DNA of 64,000 nt from CAVXGU01 sp963761615 (GTDB taxonomy: Bacteria; Acidobacteriota; Vicinamibacteria; Vicinamibacterales; CAVVIG01): the NCBI GenBank assembly GCA_963761615.1, contig CAVXGU010000004.1, positions 372,001 to 436,000 of the forward strand. Reading direction: 5' to 3'. The position numbers and the translations under genes were made by a program. Under the pieces are notes generated by a model that saw only the letters and a list, made by a program, of their open reading frames with translations, was not told where the DNA came from and did no database searches. Below are positions 51,324 to 59,840 of the stretch, piece by piece (the first letter of the stretch is position 1; the number at the start of each line of letters is the position of its first letter).

Positions 51324-51779
51324 ATGGAATTGTTGCTCGGGTCCCACGTTCGCGAACACGGCAACCGCGTGGGACGACTGGCGGCGTTCGAACTCGAACC
51401 GGTCACGCTGCGGATCCGGCGCATCATCTACTCACCAGACGGCGACCTGAGCCCGGCTGCGCAGAGCCGCGCGGTCACCGACGTCTCCCACGTTCACGAC
51501 GACGGAGAAATCGAGCTCCGGCCGTACGCGGACGACACGCCGATGCCGCCCGTGCGCGACGTCGTCCAGCTCAGCCGATCGACAGCCGTGCGCAACGGCG
51601 GTCGTCAGACGGGGCGGCTGGCGGGCGTCGAGGTGGAAGTGTCGGAGCGGCTCCTCCTGGCGGTCATCGTCCGGACCCACTGGTGGTCGCGCCGCACGGT
51701 GCTGCCGGCGCGGTCCCTCGACTTCTCGACACCCGGCGAGATCCGCCAGGGTCCCGGGGGCACCACGCGCGCGGCCTGA
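51324..51779 (+). CDS. Small protein with two PRC-barrel-like halves
   Basis: The 151-aa protein seems to be two related halves: LLLGSHVREHGNRVGRLAAFELEP and VQLSRSTAVRNGGRQTGRLAGVEVE each resemble the start of a PRC-barrel, and the second ends RRTVLPARSLDFSTPGEIR. No signal peptide or membrane segment. ATG 51324 follows ACGGAGGCCCCC. It lies between the nrdJ terminator and an exported DinB-like gene. PRC-barrels bind RNA or membrane complexes in other proteins; function here is unknown. Confidence 0.7.
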   Translation: MELLLGSHVREHGNRVGRLAAFELEPVTLRIRRIIYSPDGDLSPAAQSRAVTDVSHVHDDGEIELRPYADDTPMPPVRDVVQLSRSTAVRNGGRQTGRLAGVEVEVSERLLLAVIVRTHWWSRRTVLPARSLDFSTPGEIRQGPGGTTRAA

Positions 51780-51880
51780 GCGCCGGGATTGTGAAATTCC
51801 CGGCGCCGGCTTGCCTGAAGCGGGGCGCCGAGCGTACAGTCGGGGCCCGGCTCGTCCGTATGTCTCCAAGGAGAAACCAG

Positions 51881-52456
51881 ATGAAACGCGTCCTGTGTCT
51901 CACCTCCGGATTTCTGTTGATGGCAGCCGCCGCCATCGCGCAGCCGCCCGGCGCCAATCAGAAGCTGGACCTCGCTGCGGATCTGCAGCGGGCGTACAAC
52001 AGCGTGAAGGCGAACCTGACGGCGGCCGCCGGCGAGATGCCCGAGGCCGACTACGGCTTCAAGCCGGGGCCCGCGCCGGAACTGCGGACCTTCGGCCAGC
52101 TCTTCGCGCACACCGCCAGCGTGCAGTTCGGCTACTGCTCGGCGTTCAAGGGCGAACCCAACCCGATGCAGGGCAAGGATCTCGAAAAGGAGCTCAAGAC
52201 GAAGGCCGAGTTCGTCAAGGCGCTCGCCGACTCGTTCGCCCTGTGCGACGGCGTGTTCACGTCGCTCAACGAGTCGAACCAGAACGAGTTCGTGACGCAG
52301 GGCCGCGGTCAGATCAGCCGCGGGGCGCTGGCCGCGAACATCGTGATCCACAACAACGAGATGTACGGCACGACGGCCGTCTACATGCGTGCCAAGGGCA
52401 TGGTTCCGCCCTCGACCGAGCGATCGAGCATGGGACGGATGGGCCGCGGCCGCTAG
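51881..52456 (+). CDS. Exported DinB-like four-helix protein
   Basis: The 191-aa protein has a signal peptide (RVLCLTSGFLLMAAAAIAQP) and a DinB/YfiT-like helical bundle (DLAADLQRAYNSVKANLTAAA, ELRTFGQLFAHTASVQFGYC, LAANIVIHNNEMYGTTAVYM). Metal-ligand histidines could be His in FAHTAS and in VIHNNEMYG. Many exported DinB-like proteins occur in Acidobacteriota; their role is unknown. ATG 51881 follows AAGGAG by 7 nt. Confidence 0.85.
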   Translation: MKRVLCLTSGFLLMAAAAIAQPPGANQKLDLAADLQRAYNSVKANLTAAAGEMPEADYGFKPGPAPELRTFGQLFAHTASVQFGYCSAFKGEPNPMQGKDLEKELKTKAEFVKALADSFALCDGVFTSLNESNQNEFVTQGRGQISRGALAANIVIHNNEMYGTTAVYMRAKGMVPPSTERSSMGRMGRGR

Positions 52457-52512
52457 CCGAACCGGGCGCCAGGCGCCGGACACCGCCGTCCCCGGCACCT
52501 GGCGCCCGACGA

Positions 52513-52518
52513 TACAAT
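52513..52518 (+). promoter_or_regulatory. -10 box 5 nt before the hydrolase start
   Basis: TACAAT ends 5 nt before GTG 52524. Transcription would start at about the first codon, as in other genes in this window. Confidence 0.5.
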
Positions 52519-52523
52519 AGGGC

Positions 52524-53333
52524 GTGCCAACCGCAGGACGCCTTCGCTACCTCGACGCGCCGCCGCGAGGGCCCTCCGCGCGAGAGCGGCCCCGCGGCAC
52601 CCTCGTCCTCCTCCACGCCTTTCCTCTCGCGGCCCGCATGTGGGAGCCGCAGCTCGCCCTCGCCGACGGCGGCTGGCGCGTGATCGCACCGGACCTCCGC
52701 GGCTTCGGAGACGGCAACGCCGACCCGCCTGCCGCGTCGATGGACGACTACGTCGCCGACATCGTCGACCTGCTCGACGCGCTGCACATCCACGACGCCG
52801 TCATCGGCGGTGTCTCCATGGGAGGCTACGTCGCGTTCGCGCTCCTCCGCCTGGCGCCGCACTACGTCAAGGGCCTGATCCTGGCCGACACCCGGTCGCA
52901 GGCCGACACGCCAGAGGGAGTCGACGGGCGCCGGCGCATGCTGGCGACATTGCACGACCAGGGCGTCGGCGCCGTCGCTGACGAGATGCTGCCGAGGCTC
53001 GTGGGTCGCACGACTCTGGAGGAGCGTCCCGCCGTCGCCGCGTTCGTGCGCGAATTGATGGGCGCCCAGAACCCGGCCGCCATCGCGGGGGCGTTGACCT
53101 CGATGATGAAGCGCGCCGATTCGACCGCGCTCCTCGCCACCGTACGCTGTCCGACGCTGGTGGTCGTCGGCGAAGAGGACGCGCTGACACCTCCGGCGTC
53201 CGCCGAGTCTCTTCAGCGCGGGATCGCCGGCGCCCAGCTCGTCGTGCTGCCGCGGGCGGGCCACCTGCCGAGCCTGGAAACGCCGGACGCGTTCAACGAG
53301 TCGCTCGCACGCTTCCTCGCCCATCGGGTATAG
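52524..53333 (+). CDS. Alpha/beta hydrolase
   Basis: The 269-aa protein has the alpha/beta-hydrolase fold: oxyanion-region LLHAFPLAARMWEPQ, nucleophile Ser in GGVSMGGY, acid Asp in VVVGEEDALTPP and His in RAGHLPSLE. The catalytic triad is complete. It may be an esterase, lactonase or C-C hydrolase; I cannot choose. GTG 52524 is the only start that fits the -10 box. Confidence 0.9.
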   Translation: MPTAGRLRYLDAPPRGPSARERPRGTLVLLHAFPLAARMWEPQLALADGGWRVIAPDLRGFGDGNADPPAASMDDYVADIVDLLDALHIHDAVIGGVSMGGYVAFALLRLAPHYVKGLILADTRSQADTPEGVDGRRRMLATLHDQGVGAVADEMLPRLVGRTTLEERPAVAAFVRELMGAQNPAAIAGALTSMMKRADSTALLATVRCPTLVVVGEEDALTPPASAESLQRGIAGAQLVVLPRAGHLPSLETPDAFNESLARFLAHRV

Positions 53334-53334
53334 T
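53329..53334 (+). promoter_or_regulatory. -10 box 7 nt before the DUF547 gene
   Basis: TATAGT, ending 7 nt before ATG 53342 and overlapping the stop codon of the hydrolase gene. This predicts a leaderless transcript. Confidence 0.5.
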
Positions 53335-53341
53335 CGCTCGG

Positions 53342-54184
53342 ATGCGCAGACGCACAGGCGTGACGCTGCTGGCGGCGATTGCCGCGGTGGCGATGCTGCG
53401 GCCGCTCGTCGGAGTGGCCCAGGCCCCGCCGCCGCAGGTTCCGACCCGCGACGCGGCGTACGATCGGCTCCTCGACACGTACGTCCGCGACGGTCTCGTC
53501 TACTACCGCACCGTCAAGGGTCTGCGGACGACGCTCGATCGATACGTGGCGTCGCTCGCGACGGCGTCCGTCGACCGGATGCCGCGCGAGGGCCAGATCG
53601 CCTTCTGGATCAACGCCTACAACGCCCTCGTGATCCAGACGGTCATCGACCACTATCCGATCCCCCGCGTGTCGAAGGAGTATCCGGCCGGGAGCATCCG
53701 GCAGATCCCGGGCGCCTTCGAACGGACCACGCACCACGTCGGCGGACGGACCGTCACGCTGGACCAGATCGAACAGCAGGTCCTGCCGGCTTTCGGGGAT
53801 CCGCGGGTCTTCTTCGCGCTGGGGCGGGGGTCCATCGGGGGCGGGCGCCTGCGGAGCGAGGCCTACACGGCCGACCGTCTCGAGTCCCAGCTGGCCGCCG
53901 TGGCTCTCGAGTGCGACGAGCGGTCGCAGTGCGCCGTGATCGATCCAGACGCCGGCACGCTGTCGGCCAGCTCGATCTTCTCGTGGCGGTCGCGCGAGTT
54001 CGTCGCCGCTTATGCCGACAAGGCGCCGGCGGCCTTCGCCGACCGGAGCCCGATCGAGCGCGCCATCCTCAGCTACATTCAGCCCAAGCTGCTCCCGTTC
54101 GAACGCACCTTCCTCGAACGCAACGACTTCAAGCTCCGGTACATCCCGTTCGACTGGCGCCTGAACGACCTCACGGGACGGTAA
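53342..54184 (+). CDS. Exported DUF547 protein
   Basis: The 280-aa protein has a signal peptide (VTLLAAIAAVAMLRPLVGVAQ) and the DUF547 domain: LVYYRTVKGLRTTLDRYVASL, QIAFWINAYNALVIQTVIDHY, VTLDQIEQQVLPAFGDPRVFFALGRG (with the FALGRGSIGGG block) and LSYIQPKLLPFERTFLE. DUF547 proteins are widespread in bacteria and have a cysteine-protease-like fold predicted; function unproven. Confidence 0.88.
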   Translation: MRRRTGVTLLAAIAAVAMLRPLVGVAQAPPPQVPTRDAAYDRLLDTYVRDGLVYYRTVKGLRTTLDRYVASLATASVDRMPREGQIAFWINAYNALVIQTVIDHYPIPRVSKEYPAGSIRQIPGAFERTTHHVGGRTVTLDQIEQQVLPAFGDPRVFFALGRGSIGGGRLRSEAYTADRLESQLAAVALECDERSQCAVIDPDAGTLSASSIFSWRSREFVAAYADKAPAAFADRSPIERAILSYIQPKLLPFERTFLERNDFKLRYIPFDWRLNDLTGR

Positions 54185-54239
54185 GGGTGCCGGGGACCAG
54201 ACACCGGGTGGCCGGTGCCGCGTGCCGCCGCGAGGGACC

Positions 54240-55019
54240 ATGGACCTAGAGCTGGCCGACCAGATCGCCATCGTGACCGGCGGGAGCCGCGGCCTGGGGT
54301 TGGCCGCGGCCGATGCGCTCGTCCGGGAGGGCTGCCGCGTGTCGATCTGCGCCCGCGGCGCCGCGACGCTCGAGGAGGCCGCTGGTCGCCTGCGGCACTT
54401 GGCGGGTTCGGACGACCGCGTGCTCGCGGTCGCGCTCGACGTGTCGACTGCGGAGGGCGTCGCCGAGCTCTTCCGGCGGACCGAGGAGGCCTTCGGCGGC
54501 CTCGACATCCTCGTGAACAACGTCGGCCTGGGACGCGGCGGGGGGCTGGAGAACACGACGGACGCCCAGTGGCAGGAGGCCGTCGACCAGACGCTCTTCC
54601 CCGCGATTCGCGCCTCCCGGCTGGCGGCCCCGATCATGCGGCGTCGCGGCGGCGGTGCGATCGTGATGATCGCCTCGATCTACGGGCGCGAAGCGGGGGG
54701 CCGCATGACCTACAACGCGGTCAAGGCCGCCGAGATCAGCCTGGCGAAGGCGCTCGCGCGGGAGCTCGCCGGCGACAACATCCGCGTGAACAGCGTGGCG
54801 CCCGGATCGATTCTGTTCCCGGGCGGGTCGTGGGCCCGCCGCCAGGAGACGGATCCGGAAGGCATCGCGGACTTCGTGAATCGGGAGCTGCCGTTCGGGC
54901 GGTTCGGGCGCCCCGAAGAAGTCGGGGCCGTGGTGGCGTTTCTGGTCTCGCGGAAAGCGAGCTGGATCAGCGGGGCAAGTGTGACCGTTGACGGCTGCCA
55001 GTCACGCTCCCTGATCTGA
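54240..55019 (+). CDS. Short-chain dehydrogenase/reductase
   Basis: The 259-aa protein is a classical SDR: cofactor loop TGGSRGLG (~14-21), NNVGLGRGG where NNAG is usual, and catalytic Ser in IASIYGREAG, Tyr in MTYNAVKAAE with Lys three residues on. ATG 54240 gives the family start; GAGGG lies just before. Substrate unknown. It is followed by 600 bp without a recognisable gene. Confidence 0.92.
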   Translation: MDLELADQIAIVTGGSRGLGLAAADALVREGCRVSICARGAATLEEAAGRLRHLAGSDDRVLAVALDVSTAEGVAELFRRTEEAFGGLDILVNNVGLGRGGGLENTTDAQWQEAVDQTLFPAIRASRLAAPIMRRRGGGAIVMIASIYGREAGGRMTYNAVKAAEISLAKALARELAGDNIRVNSVAPGSILFPGGSWARRQETDPEGIADFVNRELPFGRFGRPEEVGAVVAFLVSRKASWISGASVTVDGCQSRSLI

Positions 55020-55285
55020 TAGCCGGACGGCTCTCTTCGGCCTCGCCGGTGAGTCCCGAACGCGACCGGCCCGAGGCGACCACGCGGGTCGACTGGCGCG
55101 TCGAGGTCCTCGGCGTTCGCGTGCGGACCACGAATCCTTCCGCATCGTCGTGTTCGGCGATATCGGACTCCCCGGTATCCGAGTGGAGGAAGAACCCTCG
55201 GCGCCGCACGCGCGGCTCACGGACGCTCATTCGTCGGAGCTCCTCGGCAACTCTATCGACCGAACTCACTCAGAGTAGCACGGAG
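55020..55285. other. Gene-free stretch after the SDR gene
   Basis: No frame on either strand gives a recognisable protein or a good ribosome binding site. A minus-strand frame (54967-55269) is open but reads as Arg/Ser-rich text typical of GC-rich shadow frames. I see no RNA motif. It leads into the 21-bp repeat array. Confidence 0.6.
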
Positions 55286-55433
55286 GTGCTGGGTGGATCT
55301 CGCAAAGTGCGCCGCGGATTCAGCTAGGTGCCGCGTGGATCGAGCAACGTGCCCGATGCGATCGGGTACGGTGCCCGGTGAATCCAGCAGCGTGCTGAAC
55401 GGAGTTGCCAAGGTGCAGCGCGGATCGATCGCG
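55286..55433. repeat. Degenerate 21-bp tandem repeat, seven units
   Basis: Seven head-to-tail units begin with GTGC at 55286, 55307, 55328, 55349, 55371, 55392 and 55413 (spacing 21 nt, once 22). A loose consensus is GTGCCGCGTGGATCGAGCAAC. Being a multiple of three, the array reads as heptads in one minus-strand frame (for example RHLAESAAHFARST), but that frame is short and no gene is convincing. The rest, to 55635, holds no recognised gene. Confidence 0.75.
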
Positions 55434-55621
55434 GCGCCGTCGCCGACCCGGCGCTTGGCACAGCACCCTTCCGCCTCAGTCCTCGGCAGTCTGCAGCGTC
55501 GGTCCCCCAGCCCACAGAGGGTCGCTCCAGGCGCCTTGCGGCGCGATCTCGCCACCAGACCGCGTCAGTTACCAAGGATTTTCGTCATCTTTCACCACTT
55601 GATCGCCCCAGGTGTGCCTGC

Positions 55622-55627
55622 TAGCAT
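55622..55627 (+). promoter_or_regulatory. -10 box 8 nt before mrfA
   Basis: TAGCAT, ending 8 nt before ATG 55636; another case of a box close to the start codon. An upstream in-frame start at 55612 would precede the box, so 55636 is preferred. Confidence 0.4.
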
Positions 55628-55635
55628 GGCGGGCC

Positions 55636-58155
55636 ATGGCGGAGGAGCGCTCGGGGAGTTCAGGGGGTGAGAGCACCGAGCTCGCCCGCCGGTCCCGACG
55701 AGACGCGGCGCTCGACGCAGCGCTCGAGCGCCTCGCGCCCGGACGGCCACCCGAGCGTCCCGATACGCCCGACCTGCACATCACCGCCGTGCGGCGGATG
55801 CCGCCGGTGCCTGCGGAGTACGCACCGTTTCCGGACGGGCTCGACGAGCGTCTTCGAACGGCGCTGACGACTCGCGGTGTCTCCGCGCTCTACGCGCACC
55901 AGGCCGAAGCAATCGCCCACGCCCTCGCCGGTCGCAACGTGGTCGTGACGACGCCGACGGCGTCGGGCAAGACGCTCTGCTACAACGCGCCGGTGATCGA
56001 CGCGATCCTGACGGATCCCTCCAGCCGGGCGCTGTATCTGTTTCCGACGAAGGCGCTGGCTCAGGATCAGCTCGCCGAGCTGACCGGTCTGACCGATGCC
56101 GTCACGGCAGCCTCGGGTGAGGCGATCGGGGTCTTCACCTACGACGGCGACACGCCGCAGGATGCGAGGCGGACGATCCGGGCGCGGGCCCACCTCGTGC
56201 TGAGCAATCCGGACATGCTCCACTCGGGCATCCTGCCGCATCATCCGCGCTGGGCCAAGCTGTTCGAGAACCTGCGGTACGTGATCATCGATGAGCTGCA
56301 CGCCTATCGCGGCGTTTTCGGAAGCCACCTGTGCAACGTGCTGCGGCGCCTCGACCGCATCTGCCGCCACTACGGATCCGCGCCCGTGTTCCTCTGCTCG
56401 TCGGCGACGATCGCGAACCCGCGAGAGCTGGCGGAGCGGCTCACCGAGCGGCCGTTCGAGGTGGTCGCCCGAAGCGGGGCGCCCAGGGGCGAGAAGTTCT
56501 TCGTCTTCGTCAACCCGCCGGTCGTGAACCAGCAGCTGGGGATTCGCCGGTCGTATCTCGCTGAAACGCGGGGCATTGCGTCGGAGTTCCTGAAGCGTCA
56601 ACTCCAGGTCATCGTGTTCGCCCAGAGCCGCCTGTCCACGGAGATTCTGACGACCTACCTCAAGGACGACTTCGACGGCGAGCCGGGCAGGCCGGAGCAG
56701 GTGCGGGGATACCGGGGCGGCTATCTGCCGAACCGGAGGCGGGAGATCGAACGGGGCCTGCGTGAGGGCCGCGTGAGAGCCGTCGTCTCGACGAATGCGC
56801 TCGAGCTCGGCATCGACATCGGGGCGCTCGACGTGGCCGTGCTGGCCGGCTACCCCGGCACCATCGCCGCCACGTGGCAGCGGGCCGGCCGGGCTGGTCG
56901 CCGCTCGAGCCGATCCGCGGCGGTCATGGTGGCCAGCAGCGCGCCGCTCGACCAGTTCGTCGTACGCAACCCGTCGTATTTCTTCGATGCCTCGCCCGAG
57001 CGCGCCCTTATCGATCCGGACAACCTCCACATCCTGGTCGACCACATCAAGTGCGCCGCGTTCGAGCTGCCGTTCACGACGTCCGAGCAGTTCGGCCGCC
57101 ACGACGTCCAGGAAGTCCTGGCGCTGCTTGCCGAGCAGGGGTTGGTGTACAAGTCCGGCGGCACCGAGGATCTCGAATCCGGCGACGATGGGGCCCCGCG
57201 AGAAGTTGGGCACTGGACCTGGACGAACGAGTCCTATCCCGCCGACGCCGTCAGCCTGCGCTCCATCTCGTCGGACAACTTCGTGGTGGTCGACGTGACC
57301 GACGAGACGCGCGTGATCGGCGAGACGGACTTCACGAGCGGTCCCGCCACTCTGCACCCCAAGGCGATCTACCTCGTGGAGGGCCGGCTCTTCCAGGTCG
57401 AGCGCCTCGACTTCGACGGGCGGAAGGCCTTTGTCCGCGAAATCGACTGCGACTACTACACCGATGCCATCACCTACACGAAGGTGACGGTGCTAGATGT
57501 CTTCGATGAGCGCCTGCGGCCATCCGAGCCCGAGGATCTGGAGATCCGAGGGCGAGGATCGGCGTCGGCTCGCGGCGGGAGCGTGGCCCCGCCGCCAGTG
57601 GGAGACGATCGCCCGGGGGCGGCACATGGAGAAGTCCACGTGGTCTCCCGCGTCGTCGGCTTCAAGAAGATCAAGTTCTACACGAACGAGAATGTCGGGT
57701 CCGGGGAGCTGGACCTGCCCGAGCAGCAGATGCATACCACGGCCTACTGGCTCACGGTCCCGCCCGCCGTGATGGCGCGGCTGCCGTACGCCGCGGACGA
57801 TCGCCGCGACGGCGTCGTCGGGCTCGCGTACGCCATGCGGCAGGTGGCACAGCTGCTGCTCATGTGCGATCGCCACGATATCGGCATTTCCATCGATACG
57901 GCCGCGGAGCCCGGCGTCGACGACACGCAGCGGATCTTCATCTACGACAACTATCCGGGCGGCATCGGCTTCTCGGCGCCGCTCTTCCGGATGCACGACG
58001 AGCTGGCGGAGGGCACGCGCCGACTCATCGCCGAGTGCGGCTGCGAGCAGGGGTGCCCCGGCTGCGTCGGCCCCATCGGCGACACCGGACCCCTCGCGAA
58101 GGCCGCCGCGCTCCGAATTCTTGATCTGCTGATGGCCGGTGCGGCTGCGGTCTGA
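55636..58155 (+). CDS. mrfA: MrfA-like DEAD/DEAH helicase with C-terminal MZB domain
   Basis: The 839-aa protein has two RecA-like domains (Q-like YAHQAEAIAHAL, Walker A TPTASGKT, DELH box IIDELHAYRG, SAT motif CSSATIANP, motif VI QRAGRAGRR) and a C-terminal four-cysteine MrfA zinc-binding domain (ECGCEQGCPGCVGP). In Bacillus subtilis MrfA and MrfB repair mitomycin C damage without UvrABC. ATG 55636 was chosen from the TAGCAT box. mrfB follows by 3 nt. Identification by domain order and neighbour is strong; substrate here is inferred. Confidence 0.92.
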   Translation: MAEERSGSSGGESTELARRSRRDAALDAALERLAPGRPPERPDTPDLHITAVRRMPPVPAEYAPFPDGLDERLRTALTTRGVSALYAHQAEAIAHALAGRNVVVTTPTASGKTLCYNAPVIDAILTDPSSRALYLFPTKALAQDQLAELTGLTDAVTAASGEAIGVFTYDGDTPQDARRTIRARAHLVLSNPDMLHSGILPHHPRWAKLFENLRYVIIDELHAYRGVFGSHLCNVLRRLDRICRHYGSAPVFLCSSATIANPRELAERLTERPFEVVARSGAPRGEKFFVFVNPPVVNQQLGIRRSYLAETRGIASEFLKRQLQVIVFAQSRLSTEILTTYLKDDFDGEPGRPEQVRGYRGGYLPNRRREIERGLREGRVRAVVSTNALELGIDIGALDVAVLAGYPGTIAATWQRAGRAGRRSSRSAAVMVASSAPLDQFVVRNPSYFFDASPERALIDPDNLHILVDHIKCAAFELPFTTSEQFGRHDVQEVLALLAEQGLVYKSGGTEDLESGDDGAPREVGHWTWTNESYPADAVSLRSISSDNFVVVDVTDETRVIGETDFTSGPATLHPKAIYLVEGRLFQVERLDFDGRKAFVREIDCDYYTDAITYTKVTVLDVFDERLRPSEPEDLEIRGRGSASARGGSVAPPPVGDDRPGAAHGEVHVVSRVVGFKKIKFYTNENVGSGELDLPEQQMHTTAYWLTVPPAVMARLPYAADDRRDGVVGLAYAMRQVAQLLLMCDRHDIGISIDTAAEPGVDDTQRIFIYDNYPGGIGFSAPLFRMHDELAEGTRRLIAECGCEQGCPGCVGPIGDTGPLAKAAALRILDLLMAGAAAV

Positions 58156-58158
58156 GTC

Positions 58159-59406
58159 ATGGATCGATCCACGTTCGCCGATCGGATCCGTGCCGTCATC
58201 GGCACGCCGGGCGCGGTTCCGCCGCGCGCTCCCTCCGTGCGGGCCGCCGGCGCGGCCGATCCGCGCGTCGCCGAACAGCTCGGCGGCCGGTGGGCGGGCG
58301 ACGGGTCGACGCCGTTCCTGGTGGTCGAACGCCGGCGCGGGCCGGCCCAGCGGCATGGACGGCGGAGCGTCGGCGATCTGGCGCGCGAGGCGGCCGCGGC
58401 AGGCGGGGCGGCCGCGTTGTTCTGCGGACCGGAATCCGTCAGCACGCCCCTCTTGTTCTTCGACTTGGAGACGACCGGCCTGAGCGGCGGGGCAGGGACG
58501 CTCGCATTCCTCGTCGGCTGCGGCTGGTTCGATGCCGACGGCGGCTTCGTCACCCGCCAGTACCTGCTCGCGTGCACGGCGGGCGAGCCCTGTCTGCTCG
58601 AGGCAGTCACCCGCGAGTTCGCCGGCGCCGGCGGCCTCGTGAGCTTCAACGGCAGGTCGTTCGATGCTCCGATCCTCGAGACGCGGTATCTCTTTCACAG
58701 GCGGCCGTGGCCCGGTGCGGGCCTGCCTCATCTGGACGTGCTGCACGCGGCGCGCCGGTTCTGGCGCGACGATGCGGGGTGCGCGCTGGGTGTGCTGGAG
58801 GCGCAGGTGCTGGGCGCGGGGCGCACGGGGGACGTCCCGGGCTTCGAGATTCCAGGGCGGTACTTCCAGTTCCTGCGGGATGGCGAAGCGGCGCCGCTGG
58901 AGGACGTTCTGGAGCACAACCGGCTCGATCTGCTCTCGCTGGCGGGGCTGACGGCGCGCCTGCTGCACCTCGGCGCCACGGGGCACGAGGCGGTTCGCGA
59001 TGCCCGCGAGGCGCTTGCGCTCGGACAGCTGTACGAGCGCGCCGGGGAGCGGGAGCGTGCGCGTGGGGCCTTCGAGCGCGCGGCGTCGGGAGTGGCGCCG
59101 CCAGACGTACGGGCCGCGGCCCTTCGAGCCCTCGCCGTCGACGAGCGCCGCGCGCACCGGTTCGACGAGGCGGCGCAGTACTGGCAGGGGGTGCTCGAGG
59201 TGCAGGACTGTCCACCGGCGGCCGCCCGGGAGGCCGCCCGGGCGCTCGCGGTGTACCACGAGCACCGGGCGCGGGATCTCGTGGTCGCGCGCAGTTTCGC
59301 CCTGCGGAGTCTCGAATTCGGCGAGCGTGCGTCGTGGAGGAGGGCGATGCGGCACCGCCTGGCCCGGCTGGACCGGAAGCTCGGGCGGTCGCCGCTGCTC
59401 GACTGA
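58159..59406 (+). CDS. mrfB: MrfB-like 3'-5' exonuclease with C-terminal TPR-like region
   Basis: The 415-aa protein has a DnaQ-like exonuclease fold: FFDLETTGLSGG carries the first catalytic Asp-Glu pair, LVSFNGRSFDAPILETR the second acid, and VLEHNRLDLLSL the third. The last ~130 residues (LGQLYERAGERERARGAFERA, RFDEAAQYWQGVLE) look like TPR helices. In B. subtilis MrfB is the exonuclease partner of MrfA. The ATG follows the mrfA stop by 3 nt, so the pair is co-translated. Confidence 0.88.
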   Translation: MDRSTFADRIRAVIGTPGAVPPRAPSVRAAGAADPRVAEQLGGRWAGDGSTPFLVVERRRGPAQRHGRRSVGDLAREAAAAGGAAALFCGPESVSTPLLFFDLETTGLSGGAGTLAFLVGCGWFDADGGFVTRQYLLACTAGEPCLLEAVTREFAGAGGLVSFNGRSFDAPILETRYLFHRRPWPGAGLPHLDVLHAARRFWRDDAGCALGVLEAQVLGAGRTGDVPGFEIPGRYFQFLRDGEAAPLEDVLEHNRLDLLSLAGLTARLLHLGATGHEAVRDAREALALGQLYERAGERERARGAFERAASGVAPPDVRAAALRALAVDERRAHRFDEAAQYWQGVLEVQDCPPAAAREAARALAVYHEHRARDLVVARSFALRSLEFGERASWRRAMRHRLARLDRKLGRSPLLD

Positions 59407-59427
59407 GTCGGAGGGGAGCCTACAGCC

Positions 59428-59528
59428 TTTTCGAGATCGATATCGCCCCGAGATCGGTGTAGCCGCGGACCTTCAGGTCCGCCAATGAGAAGCCGACCTG
59501 AAGGTCGGCCGCTACCGCGAAACGAAAA
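59428..59528. repeat. REP-like double-hairpin element, copy C
   Basis: The element lies between the convergent mrfB and rpmE stops. Hairpin 1 is GCGGACC-TTCA-GGTCCGC and hairpin 2 GCCGACC-TGAA-GGTCGGC, both perfect. The flanks TAGCCGCGG and CCGCTACCGCG extend the inverted symmetry between the two halves. It starts with TTTT and ends with AAAA, which may mark its ends. Confidence 0.85.
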
Positions 59529-59533
59529 TCCCT

Positions 59534-59794
59534 CTAGTGGGCGGCGGCTGCCGCCGCCTTCTTCGCCTTCGCGGCCTTCTTGCGGCTTTCCGACGTCTGC
59601 ACGCCGTACTTCTTGGTGAACCGCTCCACGCGCCCTTCCGTGTCGATCAGCTTCTGCCGGCCGGTGAAGAACGGGTGGCAGTTCGAACAGATTTCGAGGT
59701 GGAGCTCCGGCTTCGTCGACCGCGTCTTCCAGCTCGCGCCGCAGGCGCACCGGACCTCGACTTCGTGGTACTTGGGATGGATGCCTTGCTTCAC
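59534..59794 (-). CDS. rpmE: 50S ribosomal protein L31
   Basis: The 86-aa protein starts KQGIHPKYHEVEVRCACG after the GTG and carries the zinc-binding cysteines (CACG and CSNC), so it is the C+ form. FTGRQKLIDTEGRVERF is conserved. The C-terminal tail is Lys/Ala-rich. GTG 59794 has GGAG 7 nt upstream; the longer frame to 59836 is not conserved. Confidence 0.95.
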   Translation of the reverse strand: MKQGIHPKYHEVEVRCACGASWKTRSTKPELHLEICSNCHPFFTGRQKLIDTEGRVERFTKKYGVQTSESRKKAAKAKKAAAAAAH

Positions 59795-59826
59795 TGTTGA
59801 CTCCTTCGCGACTACCCCAAACCGAT

Positions 59827-59832
59827 AGTATA
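59827..59832 (-). promoter_or_regulatory. -10 box of rpmE
   Basis: TATACT on the minus strand, about 32 nt before the GTG of rpmE. No -35 box is clear. Confidence 0.45.
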
Positions 59833-59840
59833 CCACGCGC

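Noticed and set aside
55286..55433. Possible CRISPR array
   Set aside because: Units are directly adjacent, degenerate and without unique spacers; there are no cas genes.
55293..55670. Open frames across the 21-bp repeat on both strands
   Set aside because: Short, no ribosome binding site, no recognised domain; openness follows from the 21-nt periodicity and GC bias.
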